The notes beneath the pieces were generated by a model. That model saw only the letters and a program-made list of their open reading frames with translations, was not told the origin of the DNA and did no database searches. Below, in pieces: positions 23,801-31,195 of a stretch of DNA of 55,698 nt (the first letter of the stretch is position 1; every line of letters begins with the position of its first letter). A program made the position numbers and the translations under genes. Source of the stretch: a virus; IMG/VR virus record IMGVR_UViG_3300009706_000010, positions 1 to 55,698 of that record. One strand, given 5' to 3'.

Positions 23801-25000
23801 CTGCCCGGCATCGGGACGTTGCTTGGCTCGCAGGCCGGGAAGTTGCTTACTCCGCTTGTGGGCAAGGTTGGTAGTTTCTTCTCTGGCATGTTCGGGAAGT
23901 CGCAGGGCCGGAAGGATCTCGAAGCGGCGAACGAGGTCATCTACAAATATCAGCGTGAGCTTCTCGCTACTCACGGATCACTGGAGGGCATTCGCGAGGC
24001 AGGCGGAGCAGCCGGGGTTGAGTTAGCGAATGCGTGGGGCTCGCAGAACGTCAAAGGGTTAGAACACTTCAAGAACCTGATGGACGAGTTCGGCAAGTCT
24101 ATCGAGACGGCGGCGAAGGAGACGGAGCGGCTGGCCGAAGAAACGAAGCGGTTGGCTGAGGAGCAGGAGGAGTTAGAGCGGATCGCTCGCGGCACGATGG
24201 ATGCCATGACGACAGACCTTGAACGGCTTCAGGCTCGTTACGACAACGTCGCATCGGTTGAGAAGATGGAAAAGGCGCTGGCTGACATGGCAGCCGGTGG
24301 GGGGCTCGACCTTCGCACCTTGACCCGCAGTATCGAAGACATGAAGAAGTCGCTTGGGGCTTCGAACCCTGTCGTGCAGCGGCTTGAGCAGATCATGGCG
24401 CACTTCGCGGCCACAGGGATCTTGGATGTGGACGCATTGGCGTTGGCGTTCGCCGACCTCAGGGGTGAGATGGAGCTACCGATCGTTCCGAAGATTGTCG
24501 TTCCTGACGTTCCGCCGATAGATATTCCGATAAACGTCATCATGCCGACCGCTGCTTTTTTGCGTGACTTCCTGAATGCGAGCCTGTTCGAGCAGAACGA
24601 GGCTTCAGATTGGAGTGACGAGCAGGTTCGGAACGCTGTTGAGGACTTCCTGAACAATAACCCGGGAGATGAAGGGCGGATACCGTCTGCGCTCGGCATT
24701 CCGGCGTCTCGTTTGAATGATCTCGGTCTGGCAGGATACAAGCAAGGCACTCCGAATCTTGGATTCATGGACTTCGGCGCCGGAACGCCGACTGTGCTTC
24801 ACGGGCGCGAAGCCGTCGTGCCGGTAGACAAGGCGCAAGAGTTCGCGGCGAAGGTCGCAGGCGGGATCGGCCACGGCGAACACGGTGAGGAAGGGAACCA
24901 TACCCTCGCGACACTGACGCGCATTGAGGCGAGCTTACGGCGGCAGCCTCGTGCGCTGGCGCTCGCGATGAAGGAGGCGAAAGCCTTAGGTGGCCGGTGA
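20852..25000 (+). CDS. Tail tape measure protein (TP901 type)
   Basis: A 1382-residue protein that sets tail length. The N-terminal half contains the TP901 core: FADFDQAMTNSTAIMGNVSDQM, AREVGRTTTFSATEAAEAYFFLASAGLDA, and FSAALSLAWGKVVDLGIEIGGTLAP. Hydrophobic stretches (about residues 495-590) probably form the membrane-active part. A charged helical region (ETERLAEETKRLAEEQEELE) lies near residue 1100, and the C-terminal PTVLHGREAVVPVDKAQEF motif is typical. At the usual 1.4-1.5 angstrom per residue the tail would be roughly 200 nm. Confidence 0.93.
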   Translation: MAGNSMVVRIAGDLSELRRTLAEGTSAITTTTAAMSKLAGSLNSGPLIQRAHNVVAAINKVGVSTLTASQSATQLKVLDAAMAKLALTGKPIPADMQRMAAALRSMAPPVKTLEARMAALANKVNTFGQAARTIGVGFTAAFTAPIVGFGVASVKAFADFDQAMTNSTAIMGNVSDQMKGEMSDAAREVGRTTTFSATEAAEAYFFLASAGLDAASSIAAMPKVASFAQAGNFSLALATDLLTDAQSALGLTIRDDVVENMANMVHVSDVLVKANTLANASVQQFSVALTTKAGNAMKQLNIDIESGVAVLAAWADQGIKGTLAGERFNMVTRDLQKAVMKNGEEFKRLNIAVFDSQGNFRNMSDITEDLEKNLLGMSAEQQNATLASLGFTSKTISATRSLVGLSGSIRDYESSLRDAAGITDEVAAKQLESFSAALSLAWGKVVDLGIEIGGTLAPMILKLVDAMDPAIDRLQSLARSFTESSRTTKIVIIGVLGLMAAIGPLLVAVGMLGMALGPIITAYGLWAGASATAVAAAGPATAGLAATGTAAAASTGMLAGLVAVMTGPVGLTVAAVALAAGVLYATDGLGDIKEAAEDAGGILSSLATIVATEATIQFNQFAESAGYIMEQLDKLKLSTDDYGGATSAAVAEANPFLGVLNLFGGVLPVVDKFLSDVAASSMRAKDDMQGFISGTSNAANGVSAALALVGPAFIRSSTETARLAAEALALKNEMEETAAAAENMSKAVQSLADSMGKDGLEAAQVFEKAVEAVGGVSTLTQGNIDKYAKTLDEVIEQYRLFGPAGAAIVAHFEEVRDTLPQTTEEMKQAAEQLKFMNKEWSAMQVLLSSTQKTMANFADATSPRLRGLLDQAIQVPPVMAMGSAGLVKFVESLNLSDHDKMMNFFGPLAPDKIPSTLGAIKGALSDMPNVIMSAITGGGDVAGAIGGSIFGKIFDPAGGLVTKATSKLTGALGSTIGGALGSVLPGIGTLLGSQAGKLLTPLVGKVGSFFSGMFGKSQGRKDLEAANEVIYKYQRELLATHGSLEGIREAGGAAGVELANAWGSQNVKGLEHFKNLMDEFGKSIETAAKETERLAEETKRLAEEQEELERIARGTMDAMTTDLERLQARYDNVASVEKMEKALADMAAGGGLDLRTLTRSIEDMKKSLGASNPVVQRLEQIMAHFAATGILDVDALALAFADLRGEMELPIVPKIVVPDVPPIDIPINVIMPTAAFLRDFLNASLFEQNEASDWSDEQVRNAVEDFLNNNPGDEGRIPSALGIPASRLNDLGLAGYKQGTPNLGFMDFGAGTPTVLHGREAVVPVDKAQEFAAKVAGGIGHGEHGEEGNHTLATLTRIEASLRRQPRALALAMKEAKALGGR

Positions 25001-26739
25001 TGGGCGCTACGGGAAGCCTAAAGTTCGAGGTCGAGCTCACGACCGGCGTGTGGACGGACATCACCGCTGACACTGACGCTGCTTCAGGGCTCTCGTTTGG
25101 CTACGGCATCAACGGGAACAAGCCGCTGGACTCTATCGCAGGAGTCGGCACCTTAGAATTCGCGCTCAATAACTGGCAGACGGCTGCCGGTCGCCCTGAA
25201 GGCTACTACTCGCCGAATCACGCCTCCGTCCGTTCCGGATGGACATTCGGTAAAGTCTTCCGCTTGGTGGCCGCCACGGGCAGCACAGCGGCCGTGACGA
25301 GCATTACAGAGTCGGCAGGGACGGCGACTGTGACAACGGCGGCTCCTCATGGTCGCTCGACTGGCGACTACGTGACGATCGCGGACGCGGTGGAGACGGA
25401 TTACAACGGGACGTTCCAGATCACCGTCACGGGCGCATCGACCTTCACGTATGTCGTGGCGAATTCTCCCTCATCTCCGGCGACCGGAACGATCACCGTC
25501 ATTCGGTCGGCGCTGAAGTTCTACGGGAAAATTGACACTATTTTGCCGATAGCCGGGCAGTCCAAAGAAAAGCGTGTGTTGGTTACGGTGAATGACACGA
25601 TCGCGGATGTCCTCGAAGCAGACGTTCGCGAGCTTGACTTGCAGATTAACAAAACAGAGGCGGAGTGCCTCACCGCTATATTGGATTCGCTGCCGTCATC
25701 GGCGCAGCCACCGGCGCGTGATTTCGATACTGGCGTTGATACTTTCCCGTGGGCGTTTGATGATTTGGGCTCCGGGGTGAAAGGGCTGGCTCTAGTCAAG
25801 GATGCCGTGCAGAGTGCGCTGGGGATGTATTTCGCGAAGGGCGACGGGACGCATGCGTATCGTAGTCGGACGTCACGGGCGACCGGTTCTAGCGTCTTCA
25901 CCTTCGCCGATTCTATGCACGGGTTGAACGTCCCTTCAGGGCTCGACGGAGTATTTAATCGTGTCGGTGTGACCGTCAACAAGAAAGTGGTGTCGGCGAA
26001 TCCAGACGAAGAACTATACACCCTCCCGACGGGAGCGTTCATTGAGGTTACGGACGGCGGGACCGTGAAGCTTTTCACAGACTATACGGACCCGAATGAT
26101 AGGCAGACCTCCATCGGCGGCAGCGAGGTTGTCACGACGCTGGTCGCGGGGACTCACTTTCAGGCGTTCGCGAATTCTGATGGAACAGGCTCGGACTTGT
26201 CGGCGTCGATGACTCCAACGCTTGCGGACTTTGGCTCGTCTGCTAAGTGGACGTTCGTCAATGCAGCCGGGCAGACGGCTTATGTCACCTTGCAGAAGGT
26301 GATCGGGAAGGCCGTTCGGAACCCCGGTCCTCAGCGAGCGGAGTCTTATGTGGCAAAGGGTTACGGTGACCGCCCGTTGGAAATCAACCTCCGGTATCAA
26401 GACGATCTGGAGATCGGGCAGAGCGCCGCAACTTACACCCGGTCGCAGAATGACTCACTGAGTCACCAAATGGAATCGCTGATGTTCATCGCGAACGACT
26501 CACAGGCATTCATGGGCGAAGCGGTGTATCGGGAGATCGGCGACCGTATCACAGTCACAGAGCAGGTCACAGGGCTGGCGCTGGTAGATGCCATCATTCA
26601 GCGTGTAGAATGGAAGGTGAGCGCAGGCCCGTGGATTGAGTGCACCTTCGGGCTCGCACCGGCTTCGACGCTGGCGTTCTGGCTGTGGGGGGTTGTCGGT
26701 CAGTCGGAGTGGGGCGAAACGACGTATTACGGATTCTAA
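24997..26739 (+). CDS. Distal tail / tail hub protein with inserted beta domain
   Basis: A 580-residue protein starting MGATGSLKFEVELTTGVWTDIT, typical of proteins that follow the tape measure and form the tail-tip hub. Residues about 97-169 are the inserted beta domain (APHGRSTGDYVTIAD, YNGTFQITVTGASTFTYVV, ATGTITV) also found at 16341 and 17879. Later segments (AESYVAKGYGDRPLEINLRYQDDLEIGQ and RVEWKVSAGPWIECTFGLAP) are beta-rich and end with aromatic residues. It overlaps the tape measure stop by 4 bases. Confidence 0.75.
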   Translation: MMGATGSLKFEVELTTGVWTDITADTDAASGLSFGYGINGNKPLDSIAGVGTLEFALNNWQTAAGRPEGYYSPNHASVRSGWTFGKVFRLVAATGSTAAVTSITESAGTATVTTAAPHGRSTGDYVTIADAVETDYNGTFQITVTGASTFTYVVANSPSSPATGTITVIRSALKFYGKIDTILPIAGQSKEKRVLVTVNDTIADVLEADVRELDLQINKTEAECLTAILDSLPSSAQPPARDFDTGVDTFPWAFDDLGSGVKGLALVKDAVQSALGMYFAKGDGTHAYRSRTSRATGSSVFTFADSMHGLNVPSGLDGVFNRVGVTVNKKVVSANPDEELYTLPTGAFIEVTDGGTVKLFTDYTDPNDRQTSIGGSEVVTTLVAGTHFQAFANSDGTGSDLSASMTPTLADFGSSAKWTFVNAAGQTAYVTLQKVIGKAVRNPGPQRAESYVAKGYGDRPLEINLRYQDDLEIGQSAATYTRSQNDSLSHQMESLMFIANDSQAFMGEAVYREIGDRITVTEQVTGLALVDAIIQRVEWKVSAGPWIECTFGLAPASTLAFWLWGVVGQSEWGETTYYGF

Positions 26740-26740
26740 T

Positions 26741-27205
26741 ATGGCTGAGTTCACGCATATCATCGGGCCGCGACAGGTGCACAACGTCACGACGGCGCAG
26801 GTCTACCTCCTCGCGCAACTGCGGCAGATCCGTGCGACGGTGCAGCGCGGTTTGCAGCCGGAGGGAACCGTTCCTCACGTAGTCACACCGGCGCCGAAAC
26901 CTTACATCGGGCATCGAGGATGGATGCTGATCTGTTCGTGCAATGGCGGTGTCTCTGTCAGCGTTGAGTGGGATCTGGCGTGTTGCTTCGAGTGCGGGGC
27001 GTTGTATGCCGGGCTTGAGTTCCCTGCGAATCGGGAGGAGATTGAAGCGCTTCTCTTGCAGAGGCCGGAAAGGTTCCGTTTGTGGAATCCGCCTGCCGCT
27101 GTTAAGAACAGCCCGGAGCCTGAAACTGTCTCGTCTCTGGTGGTCGAAAACCTGAAATATGGGTGGCCTGTCCCTGCCGCGATCGTTGAAGAGGTTGCTT
27201 CGTAA
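26741..27205 (+). CDS. Tail-region hypothetical protein with Cys motifs
   Basis: A 154-residue protein (MAEFTHIIGPRQVHNVTTAQVYLLAQLRQ...). A central LICSCNGGVSVSVEWDLACCFECGALYAG segment supplies five cysteines suggestive of a zinc site. The C-terminal part is proline-rich and helical. It lies between hub and fibre genes, so a tail-tip role is likely, but no family is recognised. Confidence 0.65.
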   Translation: MAEFTHIIGPRQVHNVTTAQVYLLAQLRQIRATVQRGLQPEGTVPHVVTPAPKPYIGHRGWMLICSCNGGVSVSVEWDLACCFECGALYAGLEFPANREEIEALLLQRPERFRLWNPPAAVKNSPEPETVSSLVVENLKYGWPVPAAIVEEVAS

Positions 27206-27960
27206 TGGCTTATTCTGCGCCTCTCGCTGTCATCACTGGTGACCTCGCGACGGCGGCGCAATACAACACCTACACGAAGGACAGTATTATCGCGATGTAC
27301 GCAGGGGCGATCTCCGTGACCTCGCAGGCGACGAACGATGTGATCGTGGCTACTAGTTCCACGCAGCTTGGTCGAACGCCGAACATCAGCGTGGCGCAAG
27401 GCGGCACGGGTGTCGCAGCACTCACCGCAAATTCACTCCTGCTAGGCGCGGGGACATCGGATGTCACGTTTGCGGCTCCGGGCAGTAATGGCAATGTCCT
27501 CACATCGAATGGCACGGTATGGGCGAGTGCGGCGGCGGCAGTAGGTGGCAAGGTGCTGCAGGTTGTGTCGGCGGTGTACGGAACTGCGGCAAGCTCGTCG
27601 TCGGCTACGGCTGTGGATACGGGATTAACCGCGACGATTACGCCCGCGTCTACGTCCAATAAAGTACTGGTGATCATCTGCCAAGCAGGTGTCGGGAAGG
27701 ACACAGGCAACGCGTATCTTGATCTGCGCGCCTATCGCGGTGCGACCGAGATCAATAAGATGGGCGTCACCGTGGGATACACCGGCTCTTCAATCGCGCT
27801 TCGGATGGCGAGCGTATCCTGCGTCGTGTTGGATTCGCCGTCTAGTACGAGTGCCGTCACATACAAAACGAAGTTCGCCTCGGCTCCAGGGGTCGCACAG
27901 GTGTTCATTCAGAAGTCAGGCGAGGAAAGCACGATCGCGCTGATAGAGATCGCGGGGTAA
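27205..27960 (+). CDS. Tail fibre protein
   Basis: A 251-residue fibre. The N-terminus (MAYSAPLAVITGDLATAAQYNTYTKDS) resembles tail-attachment domains, the middle has the shaft repeat SVAQGGTGVAALTANSLLLG and GSNGNVLTSNGTVW found in many fibres, and the C-terminal ~130 residues form a beta-rich tip domain (KVLVIICQAGVGKDT..., EESTIALIEIAG) likely to contact the host. A tail-assembly-chaperone-like gene follows. Confidence 0.85.
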   Translation: MAYSAPLAVITGDLATAAQYNTYTKDSIIAMYAGAISVTSQATNDVIVATSSTQLGRTPNISVAQGGTGVAALTANSLLLGAGTSDVTFAAPGSNGNVLTSNGTVWASAAAAVGGKVLQVVSAVYGTAASSSSATAVDTGLTATITPASTSNKVLVIICQAGVGKDTGNAYLDLRAYRGATEINKMGVTVGYTGSSIALRMASVSCVVLDSPSSTSAVTYKTKFASAPGVAQVFIQKSGEESTIALIEIAG

Positions 27961-27967
27961 TTGAGTC

Positions 27968-28315
27968 ATGAGTCTGATACACGCTATATGCGAACAGTGG
28001 CCGGGTGCTCAATGCGTCACACGAGGTGATGGTAGCTTCGAAGTGCTCGAACGGTGGGATGGGCCGATGCCGCAGCCGACAGACACCGAGATCACCCAAG
28101 CGGTTTCTGATTATGTATTGATCGAACAGCTTGCGAAGCTACGAGTCGAGCGCAATGGACTACTCGCAGCATCCGATTGGACAGACCTGCCGAATGCCCA
28201 GTTGTCCGCAGAGCAGAAAAACGCATGGCAAACGTATCGACAAGAACTACGTGATCTCCCGGAGAACACTGTTGATCCAGAAAATCCCGTCTGGCCCATC
28301 GCCCCGGCAGACTGA
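27968..28315 (+). CDS. Tail fibre assembly chaperone-like protein
   Basis: A 115-residue protein with the pattern LRVERNGLLAASDWTDLPNAQLSAEQKNAWQTYRQELRDLPENT, characteristic of the Phage_tail_APC-type assembly chaperones encoded just after fibre genes. The start shows no clear SD. The stop overlaps the next ATG by one base. Confidence 0.8.
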   Translation: MSLIHAICEQWPGAQCVTRGDGSFEVLERWDGPMPQPTDTEITQAVSDYVLIEQLAKLRVERNGLLAASDWTDLPNAQLSAEQKNAWQTYRQELRDLPENTVDPENPVWPIAPAD

Positions 28316-28701
28316 TGGCTGTGGCCGTAACGAAGGAAGACCTCACAGCCTTCGGGGTTCAGCTTACGGCGCTGAATGCCTCGCAGCACGAGCAACTCTC
28401 GGCGTCAGTCGCGGAGATCAAGACATCGGTGCTCGCCATCGCGACCGCTGCGGAGGTTCGGACGGTCAGGACGCACGATCGCATCGATGCGCTTGACCTC
28501 AGGATCAACGGGCGTCTGGTGAAGGCGGTAGACGGCGTGAACGACCATGAGGTTCGCGTCACGGTCTTGGAGAAGCGCCCAAAAGCACTCTCGCGCCGGG
28601 AGTTCTGGTCTGGTGTGTCGGTCCTTGGAACAGCAGGAGGAGTCATCCTATGGGTGGTGCTAGTAGCGCAGGCTGCGAAAGAGGCAGGGCTGTCACCGTG
28701 A
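28315..28701 (+). CDS. Coiled-coil protein with C-terminal membrane anchor (lysis-associated)
   Basis: A 128-residue protein: a helical, probably coiled-coil N-terminal part (HEQLSASVAEIKTSVLAIATAAEVRTV...), then RRE and one membrane helix (FWSGVSVLGTAGGVILWVVLVAQAA). This resembles XhlA/haemolysin-type proteins found beside holins. It directly precedes endolysin with a 4-base overlap, so a lysis role is likely. Confidence 0.65.
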   Translation: MAVAVTKEDLTAFGVQLTALNASQHEQLSASVAEIKTSVLAIATAAEVRTVRTHDRIDALDLRINGRLVKAVDGVNDHEVRVTVLEKRPKALSRREFWSGVSVLGTAGGVILWVVLVAQAAKEAGLSP

Positions 28702-29156
28702 CGATGTTCACGGATGCCCTGCGCTTCGTCGGGCAGGTCATGGAGATCAAGGGGTCTGAACATCAGCCGTTCATCCAATGGTGCTTCTCGCTCTGTGGCT
28801 ACGGCCCTGAGACGCCGGACGAGACGCCATGGTGTTCTGCCTTTGTCAACGAGCTTGCGTGGCGCCTACGGCTTCCTCGCTCGAAATCAGCAGCGGCGCG
28901 GTCGTGGCTCAACGTCGGGCGCCCGATTTCGTTGAGCGAGGCGAGGGCGGAGAACGATGTGGTGGTCTTCAAGCGCGGCGGCGCCGGGCAGCCCGGGCCG
29001 GAAGTCACGAAAGGTGCGCCGGGGCATGTCGCGGTCTTCGCTGGCTTTGAGGCGCCGTGGGAGAACGTGCAGGTCATCGGCGGCAATCAGGCGGATGGTG
29101 TCACGGTCGCATCCTTCCCGGTCGATCGGGTGCTTGGCGTTCGGAGGCTGGACTGA
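28698..29156 (+). CDS. Endolysin (TIGR02594-type NlpC/CHAP-like)
   Basis: A 152-residue cell-wall hydrolase. TPWCSAFVNELAWRLRLPRS supplies the nucleophilic Cys, AAARSWLNVGRPI and the later PGHVAVFAGFEAPWENVQVIGGNQADGV supplies the catalytic His and the conserved GGNQ turn. This pattern marks the TIGR02594 family, commonest in phages of Gram-negative hosts. There is no signal peptide, so export relies on a holin. The GTG at 28698 overlaps the upstream stop; an ATG at 28704 is possible. Confidence 0.88.
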   Translation: MTMFTDALRFVGQVMEIKGSEHQPFIQWCFSLCGYGPETPDETPWCSAFVNELAWRLRLPRSKSAAARSWLNVGRPISLSEARAENDVVVFKRGGAGQPGPEVTKGAPGHVAVFAGFEAPWENVQVIGGNQADGVTVASFPVDRVLGVRRLD

Positions 29157-29461
29157 TGGGCCTACGAGACGCGGTAAACAAGTTCAAGGCGTGGCGGGAA
29201 TACGGGCGCCTGAAAAAGCTGTGGGAGGGCTACAGGATGAACAAGGGACACGAGCCGGTTATGCTCGCATCGGTCGTTCGGTCGGCTGCGGTGATCGCGG
29301 CGCTCTTGGGCTACGCTGAAATCAGCGAGGAGCAGGTGGAGTCAATCGTTGTCGTGGGCGGCGCGGCGATCGTTGGCTTCGACATACTCAGTTCATGGCT
29401 CACCCGGCGGAAGACTGTCTCGGTGAAGAAACTTGAAGAGGAAGGCAAGGTGGTATCGTGA
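29156..29461 (+). CDS. Putative holin
   Basis: A 101-residue protein with a basic N-terminus, two predicted membrane helices (VMLASVVRSAAVIAALLGYA and VESIVVVGGAAIVGFDILSSWL) and a charged C-terminus (RRKTVSVKKLEEEG). Size, topology and position directly after the endolysin fit a class II holin. Its ATG overlaps the endolysin stop by one base. Confidence 0.72.
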   Translation: MGLRDAVNKFKAWREYGRLKKLWEGYRMNKGHEPVMLASVVRSAAVIAALLGYAEISEEQVESIVVVGGAAIVGFDILSSWLTRRKTVSVKKLEEEGKVVS

Positions 29462-29718
29462 ATCGCCTCCGGTCGTTCTTCGGGTTCCTCGGTCGTCTGA
29501 TGATGCGCGGGTTCAAGCTCGCGCAGAAGCGCGGCCTGTCTGACTTCGCGTTGGAAACGGCGCTCCAGCTTGCCCGTGCCGCGCAGTCCACATCGCAGGA
29601 TGGCCGAACAAAGCATGATTGGGTGCTGGGTCAGCTTACGCAGCGTGGCCTGTCGGAGAATATCGCCCGGGGCGCGATTTTCCTCGCCGTTGAGATAATC
29701 AAGGGCGACCGAAAATAG
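29458..29718 (+). CDS. Small lysis-operon protein
   Basis: An 86-residue protein with an amphipathic, basic N-terminus (MNRLRSFFGFLGRLMMRGFKLAQKRG) and a C-terminal helix (ENIARGAIFLAVEIIKG). It starts at a GTG overlapping the holin stop and ends on the TAG that belongs to the A-rich element of the first early promoter. A lysis accessory role is inferred from position only. Confidence 0.6.
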   Translation: MNRLRSFFGFLGRLMMRGFKLAQKRGLSDFALETALQLARAAQSTSQDGRTKHDWVLGQLTQRGLSENIARGAIFLAVEIIKGDRK

Positions 29719-29757
29719 TTCTTGACATGTCTGTTAATTGATATTATCATTCAGGGC
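29711..29757 (+). promoter_or_regulatory. Early promoter-operator 1 (leaderless)
   Basis: GAAAATAG, then TTGACA at 29722, a 17-base spacer and TATCAT at 29745. The -10 lies inside the palindrome TGATA-T-TATCA (29739-29749). An ATG follows 7 bases after the -10, so the transcript should begin at or next to that ATG. Confidence 0.88.
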
Positions 29758-30033
29758 ATGGACAAGATAAAGACGACGTGCGGTAAAGGCGGCTGCTACC
29801 TCAAGCCTGAGATTTGGTCATGCTCCGGCTGTAACACACTGATTTTGCGCGAGGAGGCAAGGCACACGGTTCCGGATGGTAGCTATAGTCGGAGCTATCA
29901 TTGCCGCTGTTTCGATGTCGCTGATGCTGATGCAGGATTGAGCATTGACGAACCGGAAGTCTGCGACGTTTGCGATCGGGCTATCACAGAGCATTCAAAC
30001 GATTGCCCTGAGAGCGACGAAAACCGAAAATAG
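29758..30033 (+). CDS. Small Cys-rich early protein
   Basis: A 91-residue protein with CGKGGC, CSGCNTL and CDVCDRAITEHSNDC, suggesting two zinc-binding knuckles. The start is the ATG placed 7 bases after the -10 of promoter 1, with no SD, so translation is predicted to be leaderless. It ends with the TAG of the A-rich element of promoter 2 (ENRK-stop). Function unknown; probably regulatory or host-directed. Confidence 0.72.
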   Translation: MDKIKTTCGKGGCYLKPEIWSCSGCNTLILREEARHTVPDGSYSRSYHCRCFDVADADAGLSIDEPEVCDVCDRAITEHSNDCPESDENRK

Positions 30034-30071
30034 CCCTTGACATCGGCGCAAGATTTGGTAATATCAATCTT
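30025..30071 (+). promoter_or_regulatory. Early promoter 2 (class II, with leader)
   Basis: GAAAATAG, TTGACA at 30037, 16-base spacer, TAATAT at 30059, within TGGTA-A-TATCA. Unlike most copies it lacks an adjacent ATG: transcription should start near 30071 and run through a strong hairpin before the gene at 30139. Confidence 0.78.
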
Positions 30072-30075
30072 GCAA

Positions 30076-30119
30076 GCGCGGCTCCGGCTGTCAGATACGG
30101 GCTCTGGCCGGAGTCGCGC
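30076..30119 (+). promoter_or_regulatory. 5' leader hairpin
   Basis: A continuous 13-base-pair stem (GCGCGGCTCCGGC against GCCGGAGTCGCGC, one G-T wobble) with an 18-base loop occupies the leader right after the predicted transcription start. The gene's SD (AGGAG) lies outside it. It could stabilise the mRNA, attenuate transcription or bind a regulator. Confidence 0.72.
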
Positions 30120-30138
30120 AAACTAGGAGATTGAGACG

Positions 30139-30369
30139 ATGACGACACTAAACAAAGTGGCCGAAGCGCTCAAATCGCTGTCTGACGCCACGGACCCTGC
30201 CGAGATTTTCTTCTGTATTCACTACACCACAAAGCGAGTGGCGAAGGAAGCCGGGGTGAGCGAGGCTTCGGCCCGATACCATCTGAGCAAATTGGTTCGC
30301 TGCCGGGGCTTTTACCGGAAGCGCTTTTCTGGCGGTGCCTTCGGCTATCGCTGCGAGGTGGAGCGATGA
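30139..30369 (+). CDS. Winged helix-turn-helix protein
   Basis: A 76-residue DNA-binding protein. TTKRVAKEAGVSEASARYHLSKLV is a clear helix-turn-helix with recognition helix SEASARYHLSKLV, and YRKRFSGGAFGYRCEV forms the wing. It is the only obvious small transcription factor among the early genes, so it is the best candidate to bind the TGATA-N-TATCA operators; that is inference. It has an SD (AGGAG) and a structured leader, unlike its leaderless neighbours. Confidence 0.8.
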   Translation: MTTLNKVAEALKSLSDATDPAEIFFCIHYTTKRVAKEAGVSEASARYHLSKLVRCRGFYRKRFSGGAFGYRCEVER

Positions 30370-30539
30370 GTAACGCAGAGTGCGCTGGCATGGTCATCGA
30401 GTATGTGCACGAAGGTCGGACACCGGCGAATCAGCGTGTCTTAGCGAGGCTGGCGCAGGCATCGCGGCAACTGCGGGACGCTGGCGTGGATGTCCTTGAT
30501 CCGGTGGCGCTGTCACTGATCGCGATGGCCGGGGAATGA
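30366..30539 (+). CDS. Small hypothetical protein
   Basis: A 57-residue helical protein (MSNAECAGMVIEYVHEGRTP..., ending VALSLIAMAGE). The ATG overlaps the winged-helix gene stop by 4 bases, indicating coupled translation in one operon. No family recognised. Confidence 0.6.
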   Translation: MSNAECAGMVIEYVHEGRTPANQRVLARLAQASRQLRDAGVDVLDPVALSLIAMAGE

Positions 30540-30634
30540 CGCTGCTGGATGTAGAGGCGGTGCTAGCTCGGCTCCGGCGCGGAGAAGTCTCGGTGGCCGA
30601 CGCTCGGCGAGCGGTCGCGGGGTGGCTCCGATGA
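30536..30634 (+). CDS. Very small hypothetical protein
   Basis: A 32-residue protein (MTLLDVEAVLARLRRGEVSV...WLR) with ATGA overlaps at both ends, which is why it is counted despite its size. It is predicted as one or two amphipathic basic helices. No function can be assigned. Confidence 0.5.
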   Translation: MTLLDVEAVLARLRRGEVSVADARRAVAGWLR

Positions 30635-30867
30635 GGAGTAAACCGCAGAGAAGACATCATTCGATGAAGATCGGTGGTCAGCGCAAGTCGAAATACGCTG
30701 ACGACACAACGATCAGGATGGACTGCTTCGGCGGCTACGATGAGCACTCTGTCACCGAAGCGCTGCCTCGATTCGTTCCCTTCTCCGGAATGGACTCCCT
30801 TAACGGTCAGACCGGCCCTCACCTCTCACGATTCCTGCTGTTGCAAATAGTCGAAAATAACTCTTGA
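30631..30867 (+). CDS. Small basic hypothetical protein
   Basis: A 78-residue protein with a basic start (MRSKPQRRHHSMKIGGQRKSK). It overlaps the preceding gene by 4 bases and terminates on the TGA within TTGACA of promoter 3, so its last codons are promoter sequence (VENNS-stop). No known domain; the far C-terminus may not be meaningful. Confidence 0.55.
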   Translation: MRSKPQRRHHSMKIGGQRKSKYADDTTIRMDCFGGYDEHSVTEALPRFVPFSGMDSLNGQTGPHLSRFLLLQIVENNS

Positions 30868-30898
30868 CATCCCACCAGATTGATATTATCATTCGGAC
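30851..30898 (+). promoter_or_regulatory. Early promoter-operator 3 (leaderless)
   Basis: Two A-rich blocks, TTGACA at 30864, 17-base spacer, TATCAT at 30887 inside TGATA-T-TATCA. The ATG follows 6 bases after the -10. Confidence 0.88.
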
Positions 30899-31195
30899 AT
30901 GGCAAAGACACAGACGATGACGGCGGCGAGGATGGGCAAGCTGATCGCGGCGACTTCTGACCGGCTGCCGACAATTTCCGAGTGGCTGCGGCGGATGGAA
31001 GCGATCGGCAACGAGTATCTGAACGAAGCTATCGAGGGGATCTGGTGCGGACGATCGGGCGAGGTCCGGCTGAGTCTTCCGGACCCGCTGAAGCCTGCCA
31101 CGATGTCGGCTTTTCTCTGCATGGGTTGGCACGAAGGCAAGGTCGAATTCTGCTACCTCACGTCGTATCGCGTCACCGGGGGTGGAATCCGATGA
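30899..31195 (+). CDS. Early hypothetical protein
   Basis: A 98-residue soluble protein with predicted leaderless translation (MAKTQTMTAARMGKLIAATSDRLPT...). The middle is helical (WLRRMEAIGNEYLNEAIEGIW) and the end beta-rich (KVEFCYLTSYRVTGGG). No family recognised. It is coupled to the next gene by an ATGA overlap. Confidence 0.68.
   Translation: MAKTQTMTAARMGKLIAATSDRLPTISEWLRRMEAIGNEYLNEAIEGIWCGRSGEVRLSLPDPLKPATMSAFLCMGWHEGKVEFCYLTSYRVTGGGIR

Noticed and set aside
29722-29757. TTG starts located in the -35 boxes of the early promoters, which would add DIII(L/Q)xM to several proteins
   Set aside because: The added residues are promoter sequence upstream of the predicted transcription start; the in-frame open length simply reflects the fixed 36-base spacing from TTG to ATG.
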